Shown piece after piece: positions 34,035-45,996 of a stretch of DNA of 64,000 nucleotides; positions within the stretch are counted from its first letter, which is position 1, and each line of letters begins with the position of its first letter. Made by a program: the position numbers and the translations under genes. The stretch covers positions 16,539,001-16,603,000 of the forward strand of contig CM073562.1 in the NCBI GenBank assembly GCA_037074615.1, read 5' to 3'. This stretch comes from Leucaena leucocephala. Its lineage: Eukaryota > Streptophyta > Magnoliopsida > Fabales > Fabaceae. Under the pieces are notes generated by a model. That model ran no database searches. It was not told where the DNA came from and saw only the letters and a program-made list of their open reading frames with translations.

Positions 34035-37000
34035 ATCTCATTGGAGGGAGGGAAATTTCAACGGAACGGTCTGGATTTTGGCGAAGAAGAACATATGGAG
34101 AGAATTGGATTTGTTGCAGAGAGAGTGAGGAGAGGAGGAATTTAGTTATGAAGGAACGAAGTAACAGACGGGAGAAAGAAATGGACTATATAGTTGGGGA
34201 TTTTTAATGCTTGTGGATGAAAACGACGCGCTAATAAAGAGAGTCGGTTCACGCGCCACTCCATGTTCTTTTCCTATTGGTGCAAGTTTTGCACTGCTCC
34301 CTTGCTTCTTTTGGGTGGACTGTGGAAGCAAATCGTACATAAGGTATAATGTATGACAAGTTCAGTCTATTTTCTAGCATGAAGGTAAAAATAGTCTATT
34401 TTTTTAAGAAAATTTCCCTCTTATTTTATCTTTTTAATTAGTCATTTAATCTTAAATATAAAAATTTATTAATAAATTAGTTTTAACATTAAGTATAAAA
34501 TTTTAATTCATTTTATCATATATATATATATTGATTATTTTTATAAACTAATTTACTTAATTTATATAATAATATATAATCTAATATTATATAAAAATAT
34601 TTTAAAAAAAATTATATCATATATATTATAAAATCATAACGACTTGGTTTATGGAGATAGGGGATGAGAACTCTCTTATCCATTACTCCATGAGCAACTA
34701 CCTAACTTTTCACATACCTGAAATCATTTTTCAAGAGGATTATTGTTATTGTTTTAAGTTTCTTTCTTATAGTCATGTATTCTAATTAATAATATATGGT
34801 ATAAATTCAGGTTTTAGTGCATGTGGCTAAAATTCCATGGAAATAATTAGAAGAATATTGGGCAGCCAAAATAAAATAAATATAAAAAAAACTCTGAAAT
34901 TGATGTAGTGCGAGGGAGAGGAAGTTGACATCGTATGAGACAAATATTATTATTAACGTATATATGTGATTTGTGTAGATTGGGATTCTTGCCAGCAGCC
35001 TCTTTCCACGGCAGCAAAACACGACAAATATTGAATTATAATTTTTAAAATATAAAAAAAATATTCAAAATGATTTTTCTGTATCCCTTTTTTTTATTTT
35101 TATTATAAAAATACTTTCTCACAGTACATAATATGAAACATGTTATGTAGAACAGCATCCATTTTTGCTTCGACGTTTTCTAACAAACTAAAGGACCTTT
35201 TTATATATATAGTGATTAGTTTTAAGAAAATGAGTGAGAAAATAGCGAGGCATTAATAAGTGGATGGCCAATGTTTTGATGGACGTCACTTACCATTACC
35301 AAGGTGCCCAAAATAAACAGTAAATAAATAAATATCCAAAATAAGGAGAGATGTTATGAATTAATTAGAGCTTTTATTATAGTATTATCTAATAAAAAAA
35401 TGTCATCATATTTTTAGATTAGAGGTGAGTTTGGTTATTTTTTAAAATGTTTATAATAAAAAAAATAAATTTTTTATTTAAAAGAGAAGCTTAGGGTGAC
35501 CTGGATTGATGTTGTGATTAAAGTTAGTTTAGCTGGTGATGGCGATGGATGAGTTACAAACCTTGCAAAGTAAGCATATAATATTCTCGCTTCTACCATC
35601 TTAAACGGTTGATGGGTGTAATTTCATCCAGGAAAAAATGTATACTCTCTCGCACATTTCTCCTCTGTGGGCAGTAGAATAATGAATGAATTTAAAATAC
35701 GATAATTAATAACTGTCTTTTTTAGATTCAAATTAAGGGTATCTATACTCTGATGATATATAGAGTATAAAATTTATTTTATCTTTTTTAATAAATATAT
35801 TTTTTGAGATTTAAACTCATCTTCTATTAAAATTGTCATTTAGGAATATTTTGTAGAGAGAGGGAGTGTTCTTGGACGAAGGTGGTTGTAAATGTCACTG
35901 TTGATAGTGACAACACCCAGAAAAGTGGGGTTGTGTAACAGATTAATGTCGGCCATGCAAATCTCACCCGACTTGCTCATTCTTCTTTTGATTAATCGCA
36001 AACGTTTGGCACAATTATTCCCTTTACTTGTCCCTCTCGAATGTTTTCATTTCACTCATGCACGCACGCATTGTGTCATCTAAATAGTATTCCCTTCAAT
36101 TAATGAGATATGGGACTTCTATTCCTCCCAATCAACATCTAATTAATTATATAAAGAGCATGACTACTCTGATAATTGCTAGTGGTATGCTACTACCTTT
36201 TGCAGCATCATCATCATCATCAAACACTGGTTGGTGAAGATGAATCCATGATGCATCTACCACCCTCCAAATTAAAGAATGCAGGTTCGATCAATTAATT
36301 CGTTGACTTCCCCCCCTGCCAATCCTAGAGGAATTCAATGCTAGTTTTACTTTCAACATTTAATTCCCATGCACGTCTCCTTTTTTCGCCTTCATTGTTT
36401 CAACCATATATTTTGTTCTTCTTTTTTCAATTATTGAATTTGTTAGGTGCGGCAACAGAATAAACCCGGAAATTTAAGACAACCAACACAACAGGTACAC
36501 CTTACCGAACTAGAGCACAAGGTCCACTCACACATCCATCCGTTTTTCTAATATCCTTGTCGAAGAACTCATCTTCAAAAGTTTCTTATTCACAGTTATA
36601 ATAGTTGTATAATTCTTCGAATCATCACGTGATAATATATTGCTAAAAAATACCTTAATTTTTATTGAAGAACTTCAAAGCAAAGAAATGTACTCTAGCA
36701 TTGTTTTTAAATCTAATGCAATGATTATGCCGTTGAGTCATGTCTCCAATATAAAAACAAATGTATCTTCACCCATAATCAGACTATAAAATATCTTCAC
36801 CTTAAAACTGAATTTGCTTTCCCCCCAACATAATTTTTCCTGTTCTTGATTCTACATATATATATAGAGAGAGAGGTATAAATAAGAAAAGAGGAGATAT
36901 ATGATATAGGGAAAAGAAATGGGGGGAATTGCTTAAAAATCCCTCGTAGCAAAATTTATTTCTTACAAGTACCCATATTTTCTGCAACTTGCTTAAAACA

Positions 37001-37157
37001 CTTCCTTCAACTATTTATAAAACAAAATATATTTATATATAGCTAAAGATATATAACACTCGCTCAAGGATTTCAATCCATAGTTAAATAAATTTTGTAA
37101 TGCAAGAGTTTTTTTTTTTTAACAATTTTCCAAAAAAAAATAATAGTCAAGATCGAA
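34035..37157. other. Spacer between IQD and PMT genes, about 3.1 kb
   Basis: 34035-34250 is the IQD leader and proximal promoter (purine-rich, with many GAAAG and GAGAG motifs on the plus strand). The remainder is AT-rich. Patches at about 35480-35560 and 35870-36070 are less AT-rich but contain no recognisable frame. No other feature seen. Confidence 0.5.
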
Positions 37158-40100
37158 TTAGTGGTGGTTAGAAGGAGAAGGAGAAGGGGCAGTCCAATAC
37201 TTCTTGACAGCAAAAAGGAGCTTGTGTCTGTGAAGAGGGCCATCTTCATGGTCCATAATTTGAGAGTCCCATTCCATAGCACTGAGGATTCTCTTCAATT
37301 TGAGCAACACATCCACGTCATCCCTAATTATCACACTTCCTTCTGGCCTAAGAATCCTATCCATCTCTAACACTATGTCTTCCATCTCACATCTGCACCA
37401 CAACAACATTCCCTTCATTACCAGTAACTAAACATGTTTGGTTCACACAACAAAGATAAAGTACAGCATCAATATAAAAGAAGGTATGCAATATTTAATT
37501 GCTGCCTGTCGTTGCCATTATTTTTGCTGAGCAAAGACTCAATAATTATTTTCCATACCTTTCTCTTTCCATCTCTAAATTACATAGCTGGAGACTATAT
37601 ATATAGATATATATATATATTGCTATTATCAAAAAGAGTATATATATTGCTTCAGTTTTTGAAATTGCCTAACAAAAATCAAACTGTTTGATGAATAATC
37701 ATATCATCATATGCTGTTTGCATTTACATTAGGGAGGAAAGAATACTAAGAGGGAAAATTTTAAAAAATTGTAAACTTTTAACCATTTTTGAAAATTTTC
37801 TTTCCTATTATTCCCTTCCCCCTATTTTCTACTCAATTTTCTCTCCATCCATAGCCCTAATGAGTATGGACATATGTTGCAGAGTGAGGAAGAAGAAAAG
37901 GGGAAAATAAAATGAAGGTAACGAATAGAAAAAGAGAAGATGGAGATGAGTGATTATTTCCCGTCCCTTGTTTGATTTTAAAATGATCAAGGGAAATGAA
38001 AATAGAAATTTATATTCTCAGTAGTTACATGTATAATATTTTGAAAATTTTATTTTAAAATTGCTTAAATTTGATTCTTTTTTTTTTAAAAAAAATTAAA
38101 GTGATAAGAAGGTTGGTTAAAATTTCTCCATTCTCTCATCATCAAAACGTGCTTTTGGCTTGCATTAAGTGACTTGATTTGCCAAAGCCATTATGTTTCT
38201 CAAACAGCAGTCTTGAAAAATAAAACGTCTAAACCAACCTGTTATTGTAAAGGCTGAATACCGAGTCTGCATGAATCAGGTCATAAGTTCTGGGATAAGT
38301 AGACATTGCTTCACACCTGCAAAGAATTTAAGGCCATGAGCGTTTTAGAAAGAACACAGAAAAGAGAGAGAGACACAAGTTAAGAAAACTCCATTGAACA
38401 GAGAAGATAAGGAATTTATGAACCAACCAATCCTGGTATATTCCAATCAATCCTCGTTCATATATTACTCCAAGTGTGTTAACCTGAGCCTGAACAGGAA
38501 CCACGTTCATCACCCAAACTGGATCAGCAACAAGTGCAGCAGCAAATCCACCCAAGTAGGCATTCATGTCTAGAAGGTTTCGGTATCTTCCAGTTTTTCC
38601 TAGCTGGTTGTTCACTTTCTTATAATGTGACAACCTTTTCCTCCACAACTCAGAATCTTTATTGAATGTTTCAGCCGTAACTCCTTCTACGGTTCCTGTG
38701 GATATCCTTGGCGGCACGGCATTTAATCTCTTAGGCCAATTTTTCAATGCCTTTCCTGCAGTTTCTTCTCTTACAGACACTTCAGGCAGAGGACTCAAAC
38801 AAGTTTGCATCTCTGTGTACCTGAAAATGGCCATCAATTACACAACAGATCCAAAATACATAATTAAGTGAAAGAAAGACAACGATGATCAAAGCTTGTC
38901 CAAAAAGGTTCTATATCATGTCAAAAATTACTTCAATTTTAGAGTTCAAGCCCTAGTGAACACCCATATATAACTTTACTACCTCTGACAATACAAGTGC
39001 AAAATTCATAGCTCAGCATCGCACAAGCAAAACCAATGGGAAAATGAAACCCAAACAGGTCTACATAGTTCAGGAACAAAGAAAGAGACGGGTAAAAATG
39101 AAATAGAAATCAGGCCTTGTCATAGACAAACGCAAAATATGCAGCTCAGCAGTAAACAAGCAGAAACAGTGGGAAAATGAAACACAAAGCAGGCCTAGAG
39201 AGGGACAAATTCAAAATACAAAATTTAGGAGCAAATAAACAGAGAGGTTAGAAGATTGAAGCACAAACCAGGCTCTGTCAGGGTCCTCAGCCTGGCAGAA
39301 GGGGCGCTTACGATTGGCTTTGCAATCCAAATGGTTTTTGGGCTTCTGCCAGATAGCAATATCACCTTTCTCCACTAACTTCTTCCAGCAAAGGCTCTTA
39401 GCTACATTCTCAAGCTTGTTCTGCTCTTCATTCAAATCCTCCTTCGTTCTTTCCCATCCTTTCCAGTGCCTCTTCCAGTTGATGGGGGGCCCAGATAGAG
39501 CCCAGAAACCTCCAGGTCTCAACAATCGATCCACTTCATTTAGATAAACTCCATCTACCACGGGGCCAAAAAAATACATCATCACAAGCAAATCTTGTGT
39601 CATAAATCTATATACTTCTCTTTAAGTAGCAACGTAGCATGATCACAACAGGCCTAGACCTGTTAGCCAGCTTGTTTAACTTGTATAACGCATCATTACT
39701 ATTACGCCTATCTTTCTTGTACAAAATACAAATAAGGTAGAAGTGTTTATGATGAATTTACCATATTCAGCCCATCGGATGAGGCAGCGAGAGCAATGGG
39801 CCATGTCAAAAGCTCTAGAAGGGAAAGGCAGCCTCTTGGAGGCTAGAACTCCAATCAATGCAGGAACTCCTCGTTCAAGAGCGAACTGCACTTGTGCTTC
39901 ATGCGTGTCCCTTGGTGCTATTGACATTGTTATGATGTCACGAGACAGAAGAAACGCTCCCCAACTAGCCACCTGCGTTCATGAAAGCTTCATCAAATCT
40001 AAAAGTACAACTCAAGCTTCCCCGTATTAGATTTTAATGAAAAAACAAAGGATTATATAGTCGGCCCCACAGTTTCCCATTGAGAACTATAGTTTGAATA

Positions 40101-42020
40101 CAAAAAAAAAACAAATCGACTTGAGGCCCTGAATCAGATACGATACAGTGTTGTGTCTGAATATGGAGAGATGAAACAGGTGAAATGTTTGTGTTTAGGA
40201 GGAAATATGTAATCTCGCTGGGCAAACGACAAATGGAGGCCCAAAGAATCATTACATATTCAATACAGCTTTAAAGTCAGAATCTACTAAATCCGGTCAA
40301 AATTTGCGCTTTTGGAATTCGATGGGCTATTTTAATTTTAGACAGAAAAGCACCACAAAAACAAAGGAAACAAATGGAATTTTCTTGATGATGGTAATTC
40401 GCAAGATCTTTCTTTTTAAAAAACTTTTTTAATAAGTAACTGTACCTTTAAAATTCATTCTTATGTTGTAGCAAAAAAAAAAAAAATCATTCTTATGATA
40501 TAAATGGTAAATATGGAGACAATGCCCCTATATACGTCTAAGGGGATCTCACGCATAGGCACGACGATTTTTTTGAATTGTTTATAGCACTTTTGGTTAA
40601 AAAAAAATCTATTTATAGCAATGAAAGGTTCCCCAAACAAATTTATATTTAAAAAAATCTCTTTGGAACCAAATTCCAAAATGTAAAGCTCTCAAAATGC
40701 TTCAAGAGAATTAAAAAACAGGATACAATGAGTAAGATAGTCTTTAATTTCAGAAATTTCTTAATTACAAATACCCCTATTAGAAAACACTAAGACTAAA
40801 TGCCTGCCCCGGATATGAACAAAAGAGATGGGATACTTTCACATCTTCTAATTTAGAAATAAACGAATCTGCACGAATCAAATTATTAAATACAACGTAT
40901 TTTAGACTTTATTATAAGAAGTTCTGATGTAGAAAGAAGTGTATGAGCTTCTGGCAAAATAAATAAATAAATAAAGGAAGAGAGAAAGTGTATGAGCAAA
41001 TTATTCTTAACGACGAAGTAAAGAAAGAATGTTGAAAAAAGTCAACCGTCCCAAGTAAAGCTAAATACATCGTAGTTAGAAAGGAAAATTACTTTGATAT
41101 ATACTCATTGATTATTCAAAATTTATGTTTGAACTATTTAAATGTAGTAATGTTCAATAACACTAATTTTTTGCTATTTAATAATTTTAAAAATAAACTT
41201 ACTCTATTATTATTTTATTGTTTCATTCACTATCAGTAAATTTCTCATAAAGTGACCAGCTTGCATAGAAAAGTAAGAATTAAATAAGCGATAAAAAAGG
41301 AAAAGGAAGGGGCAAAGTTACCCCACAGCCAGTGTCAATGGCAGTCCTAATGGAGCCATCCCGGAGATTAATCAACTTCCCGATGTTGTCAATATACGCG
41401 TCCGCTCCCTTCGGGAACATGGTCCCACCTCCCGGGAACCGGAACCGGTCCCCCTCGAAACGGATCCAGTTCTGACCCGCCTTCTCCACCGTCAGTTCCC
41501 TGTGAGGCACGTTCGCAAACCACGCCAGATCTCGGCTCTTGGGCCACGGGAAAGGGTTCCGATACCCCGCCGGCGCCGGAATCCGGCACTTCAATATCTC
41601 CCCCTTTTCTTTCTCCGGGCAGTGCCTCTCCCGGTATATCATCCTGCTCCTGCTGTACCTGAGCGACCTAGCATGGTCCTCGCACGGCGTGTACTCGCTG
41701 TGCTCCACGCCGCACCGGGGGTAAGTTTTCACCTCATTTGCCGCCTCCTCCGCCAGACCGGTGGCGTTATGGTGGGAGGAGAAATCGAGGCGGTGATTTC
41801 CGGCGGTGGAGGTTTTAGCGCACGGGACATTGAGGACGTTGCTGGTGGTGGTCCTGGCGGTGGAGACGAGTGCTCCTCCTCCCTTCTGGTAGGAGCCAAG
41901 GAGGTAAGAGATAACGCAGAGGATGACGACGAGGGTGTAGATGTTGGTTTTTCTGCAGGTGGAGGGCTTAGAAAGCTTGGAAGTGGGATGATAGAGTGAG
42001 GGAGAATCGGCACCAGCCAT
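37158..42020 (-). CDS. PMT-type putative SAM-dependent methyltransferase (DUF248), PMT15-18 group
   Basis: Six exons: 41322-42020, 39762-39972, 39269-39554, 38428-38820, 38239-38316 and 37158-37392. All GT-AG and in frame, 633 aa. A short cytosolic N-terminus precedes one membrane anchor at about 26-43 ([15 protein letters not shown]), giving a type II Golgi topology. The family blocks follow: [50 protein letters not shown], the SAM-binding motif I DTGCGVASWGAF (split by intron 1), [67 protein letters not shown] and DHEDGP. Members are thought to methylate pectin-type polysaccharides in the Golgi, and QUA2 is the best known relative. The N-terminus and size fit PMT15-18. Exon 1 is much more GC-rich than the other exons. 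Confidence 0.94.
37735..38060. repeat. Possible MITE remnant in PMT intron 5
   Basis: A block with CCCTTGTTTGATTTTAAAAT and AAGGG-type inverted pieces and purine/pyrimidine-rich arms, unlike the surrounding intron. Boundaries and family are uncertain. Confidence 0.25.
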
Positions 42021-42935
42021 GTCCCGGAGCTTGAGGATCTGTAAGAAGTGGGTCGTGTGCTTGGGAAGTGCGTCTTATGTACGGGAATGGAAGTGGAGGG
42101 AAGAGGGAAGGGATGAGAAGTGTTCGACGAAATGCGCGTGTGGTGATGATGGATTGGGTGGGGACTGTGGAAAAGCGTGGCTGGCCAATGGATGGATTGC
42201 CAGTACTGTGGAACTTAATTGCACTCATTGGGTCTCTTCTTTGTATGAGAGTATATCCCAATATCCTATCATCCTTGTTGGATCTGCTTTCCCTTCCTCT
42301 TTCTCGGACCCAAATAAAAAGAGATAAGAAAATATCTTCTTTTCTGAATTTTTCTCCAACAGCATATCTTGATTTCTTAATACCTTGTGGCTATTGTCCA
42401 TGAATAAATACCGTTTCATAATACCCTAATCCAAAATTAATCTAATAATATAAGTCTCATTAAATTTTTATAAATTTTGAGTTCTATTCCTAAAATACAT
42501 ATTTGTACTTGGAGTAGTAATTATAAATTTTAAAATTAATTAGATACCTAATATTAGTGAAATAAGATTTTAGTTGTCTCAAATTTAAATTTATATTAAT
42601 ATAAAAACATATTTAAAGAAGTTATTTATATTTAAACTTAGTAATACTTAATACAAAATATCACTTAAACCCTCAGATAATAACTTAACTTTTATATGTT
42701 TATCGAAATCTAGTGTCTACTTGTTGAAATCCTAAAACAGCTACTTTTTATACATTAAGCAATTGGATATATGATATTATTAACAGGTATACATTTAATT
42801 AAAAATCGAGATCTGCTAGGATAAAGCTCTTTGAATATGAGTTTTTTTTATAATATTTTAAAATAATATTTTATAAGATTATGATTTAATGTTGAATTAT
42901 ATCCTAGTTCGTGAGTTTATGGAAGTAAAAGTATA

Positions 42936-43575
42936 TTTAAAAAATATATTATAAAAAATAACTTTTAAATAGTTTTTAAAGAATAACTTATGGGAAAAAA
43001 TAGTTATAAATAAATGAGTATTTTAATTATTAGTATTATAATAATTTTTGTGATTAGTAAATTATCAAAAAATATATGAGATAAAAAAATTAACTATTCA
43101 AATATCTTATCTTCTCTCTTCAACGAAGTTGATGACAACAAATGAGGTGAAGAAGCGATGCTGATGGCCTAATGCAGATGAGATGAATATGATAGTTAGA
43201 CGAAGGAAAAGATCAGCTATTGATGCTACCTAGCAACACATGCATTGACTAAGCTAAACGATAGAGGAGATTGACAACCCAGCAACTCACTATAACGGTA
43301 AGCTCCAATGACGAAAACATAGAGACGATGACAGCAAAAAATAGAAGACGACGAGCTAAAAGAGAGGAGATAATAAAAAAATATAGATAAAATAATAATT
43401 AGGTAATTTATAAATATTTTACTGTTTTATAATTTATTTATAATAACTTATTTAAAACTATAATTTAACCTAATTTTTTTAAATATATTTAAATATTTAT
43501 TTTAAAAATGTTTTAAATAAAAAATTAAGTTATAAATCTTTTTAAAATTAAAATTTTGATTTTTTTCTAAACACT
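42936..43575 (+). repeat. MITE-like element family B, copy 2, with a different, GC-richer core
   Basis: The left arm (about 42936-43095) and right arm (about 43390-43575) align with the arms of the inverted copy at 21345-21788. The core at about 43105-43375 is much less AT-rich and does not match the purine-rich core of the other copy. No long frame. Confidence 0.45.
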
Positions 43576-43928
43576 ATGTGACTGCCCCATAAAGTCCATG
43601 TGTTAGTTCCAATATTAATACCCTTGTCACTTTCTTTGTCACTTTCTTTGCCCAAACATAGGATGCCTTTTTTAATTTTGCGTGGGTGGATGGGTAGGTG
43701 GGGGGAATTGTATATCTTAACCAGAAGTTAATTTATGACATTTCTAGTTCTATGCTATTGTTTATTTTAGAATCCACCCACTCAAGTTAAACAGATTGAG
43801 TACCATTTTAGGTATTTGTCGTTTTGTTAAAATATAAACTACTGATACTTTCTGTGGCCCTAAAACGTGAAAGCATAGCCCGTTCAATATTTGAACTGTT
43901 ACTTTGTTTCATCTTCAGGTAAAAATAA

Positions 43929-43944
43929 ATAAATAAATAAATAA
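43929..43944. repeat. (AAAT)4 microsatellite
   Basis: Four AAAT/AATA units in the spacer. Confidence 0.8.
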
Positions 43945-44237
43945 TGCTCTTTAGTATTTTAAAAGGACATAAAAGTATAATTAATGAAAGATTCGAGATT
44001 AAAAGAATAATTATTGAGAGTAAGTAGAAGCATGAGCTACATTGTTGACTCCTGAGATAAGAGTGATCCAAAGTGCTCAATCGTCCAAGATGGTAAAACA
44101 ATTGTCAACTAACAATGATTTTCCCCGTGAATGATATATTTCATATATTCTTTTTCTTTTTTAAGTTTTAACATGCCATTATTATATTAATTATTTATCC
44201 ACCGTATGCTATACTAGATTTTGTTGATATATTAGTT

Positions 44238-44480
44238 AGATTTTTAATATATAATATAATTAAAAAAATAATATTAATTTTAAATATAATATATATTTTT
44301 ATATTTATTAATTTTTTATATTATCTTTATTTTCTTTAACAATAATTATGTAAAACATAGAGAGAATAAATTAAGAAAAATAATTAAAATATTTTAAAAA
44401 AATATTCTATATTAATTAATTTAATTAAATATTTTAATATAATTAAATTAATTAAATAAAATTTATATTAAAGATTGAAT
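44238..44480. repeat. AT-rich MITE-like element family A, copy
   Basis: Begins AGATTTTTAATATATAATAT and ends TTATATTAAAGATTGAATG. The inner TTAATTTAATTAAAT and AATTAAATTAATTAAAT blocks are shared with 29290-29521. No coding capacity. Confidence 0.45.
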
Positions 44481-45265
44481 GTATATTATTTTAAATTATG
44501 CATAACTTCAATACTTGTTTGTTTTGAATATTTGTGGAAACTTTATCGTTATTATTTTTACATCTTTTTCATGATTTAAGGTCATAATCAGGGGGCCTAG
44601 TTTTTCTTTCTTCTTTTTAGAAAATGGTGTTATTTATGAGAAAATATAGGAAAGACCCATCAAAATGACACGAGACATTTATAACGGCCGGCCTACTCTC
44701 TCTTGTAGTTTTTAAGAAGGCAACAAAACAAGTTGAATGGCTAACTATATGCTTTTTGCATTTTCAAAGGGTCAGGTTGACCAAAAGCATCATATCCAGT
44801 GGCTCTCCGTCCCAGGGTCTCCGGTCTTGTAAAATATTTTCTTTCATTTTTATTTTGGAAAATAACAATAAATTCATCAATTACTTTATTATTTGGTTAT
44901 TTGTTTGCTTAAAAGTTGTTGAGAGTGTTTGTTTTTGGTCGGGGTCTCTTCAACTCAAATAAGGGAGACCTTGTCATATAGAGGTTTAAGGATTGTTATG
45001 GATGGCAGTTCCTGTTCTTCCATTTTTATCAAACCAGTCTCAATTCATAATAGGAATCATTAGTTACCGTGTAGAGGCATGGCGCCAGGATACATTTGTT
45101 CTCACAGAGTTGATGTCGGTTCAGGCATCATGGGGACATTTTGACCTCTGTCTCTTAGTTTATTGTTATCCATATGTTCAGTTGTTACCTTTCATTAGTG
45201 TTTACGTGATAGTTTTGTCCTCTATGATTGTATACTTGTTTCGGACTTTTGTTATCTAGTGTATA

Positions 45266-45505
45266 ATTGATTTTTTTTTTCTGATATAATTTTTTTTTAA
45301 AAATGAGTTTAACTCACCGCAATTACAAAATAAAATATCCCTTTATTTTAAATGATATAAATATTAGGAAATGCGAGCCGCCAATTATGTTTAAATATAA
45401 AATTAGGTATTCATGAACTAAAATATCTCTTCAAATGTTGAGATTAAAATTATAATAAAATAATATTTTTTATAGATTAAATATATTTAAAATAATTTTA
45501 TATCT
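45266..45505 (-). repeat. SINE-like repeat family C, copy 3 (degenerate)
   Basis: In plus orientation it shows the T-rich head, 'aactcaccgcaatt', 'gatataaatatta', 'gaactaaaatatctcttcaa' and 'attaaaattataataaaata', in the same order as in 19155-19424. Strongly decayed. Confidence 0.45.
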
Positions 45506-45595
45506 ACGGATAAGAGGTAATTGCCTTTTTATAAAAGAAAATAAGTTTTACGCTGAACACATGGTCTCAAAGTTTTTATTTTTGGAAAGAATAAA

Positions 45596-45852
45596 TGGGC
45601 CTCTATTTTTCGGCTAACACCGTTTAAACGGATTATTGGCCCAAAAAGCCTTCTTGTATGTAAACCAACTTAACCCACAAACACTTCATTTTTATGCATA
45701 CATTTTTTTAGTGAAGGCATTTTTTTTTGATAAATAAATTTTTAAAAAAGAGACCCACGATCCAAAAGTATTTTCTTGTTACGTACAAAATCATACTAAC
45801 AACTAACGTGAGAATTTTAATTTTGGTCCAAACGAAGAATTTAAAATGGGCT
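45596..45852 (+). promoter_or_regulatory. RPB6 promoter with three site II (TGGGCY) elements
   Basis: TGGGCC at 45596-45601, TTGGCCCAA at 45636-45644 and TGGGCT at 45847-45852 lie within 400 nt of the RPB6 start codon. Site II motifs are bound by TCP factors and are typical of plant housekeeping and growth-related promoters. Confidence 0.5.
45718..45795 (-). repeat. SINE-like repeat family C, truncated copy 4
   Basis: The head 'ttttttgataaataaattttta' is followed by 'gacccacgatccaaaagt', matching the start of the other copies. The rest is missing. It sits inside the RPB6 promoter region. Confidence 0.4.
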
Positions 45853-45996
45853 TTGTAGCTTGTACTTTTCTCATACCGTCCTATTTTATTCGCGGTGGAG
45901 GCAAAATTGAAAAGGGTTGTCTGTAGTTGATACCTTTGTCACGGTTTAGGGCACGCACGCACCAGAGGCAAAGGGGGGACGTCGGCGAGATACACC

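Larger units (their letters stand above)
42021..45590. other. Spacer between PMT gene (leader at 42021-42420) and RPB6 promoter
   Basis: 42021-42420 is balanced in composition and is the PMT leader and promoter. Beyond it the DNA is AT-rich, with repeat copies at 42936-43575, 44238-44480 and 45266-45505. A patch at 44750-45260 is richer in mixed codons but shows no recognisable protein. Confidence 0.5.

Noticed and set aside
41502..41999. 165-codon plus-strand frame, and 94-codon minus frame 41729-42013
   Set aside because: Shadows of the GC-rich PMT exon 1 in other frames; the PMT frame carries the conserved blocks and intact splice junctions.
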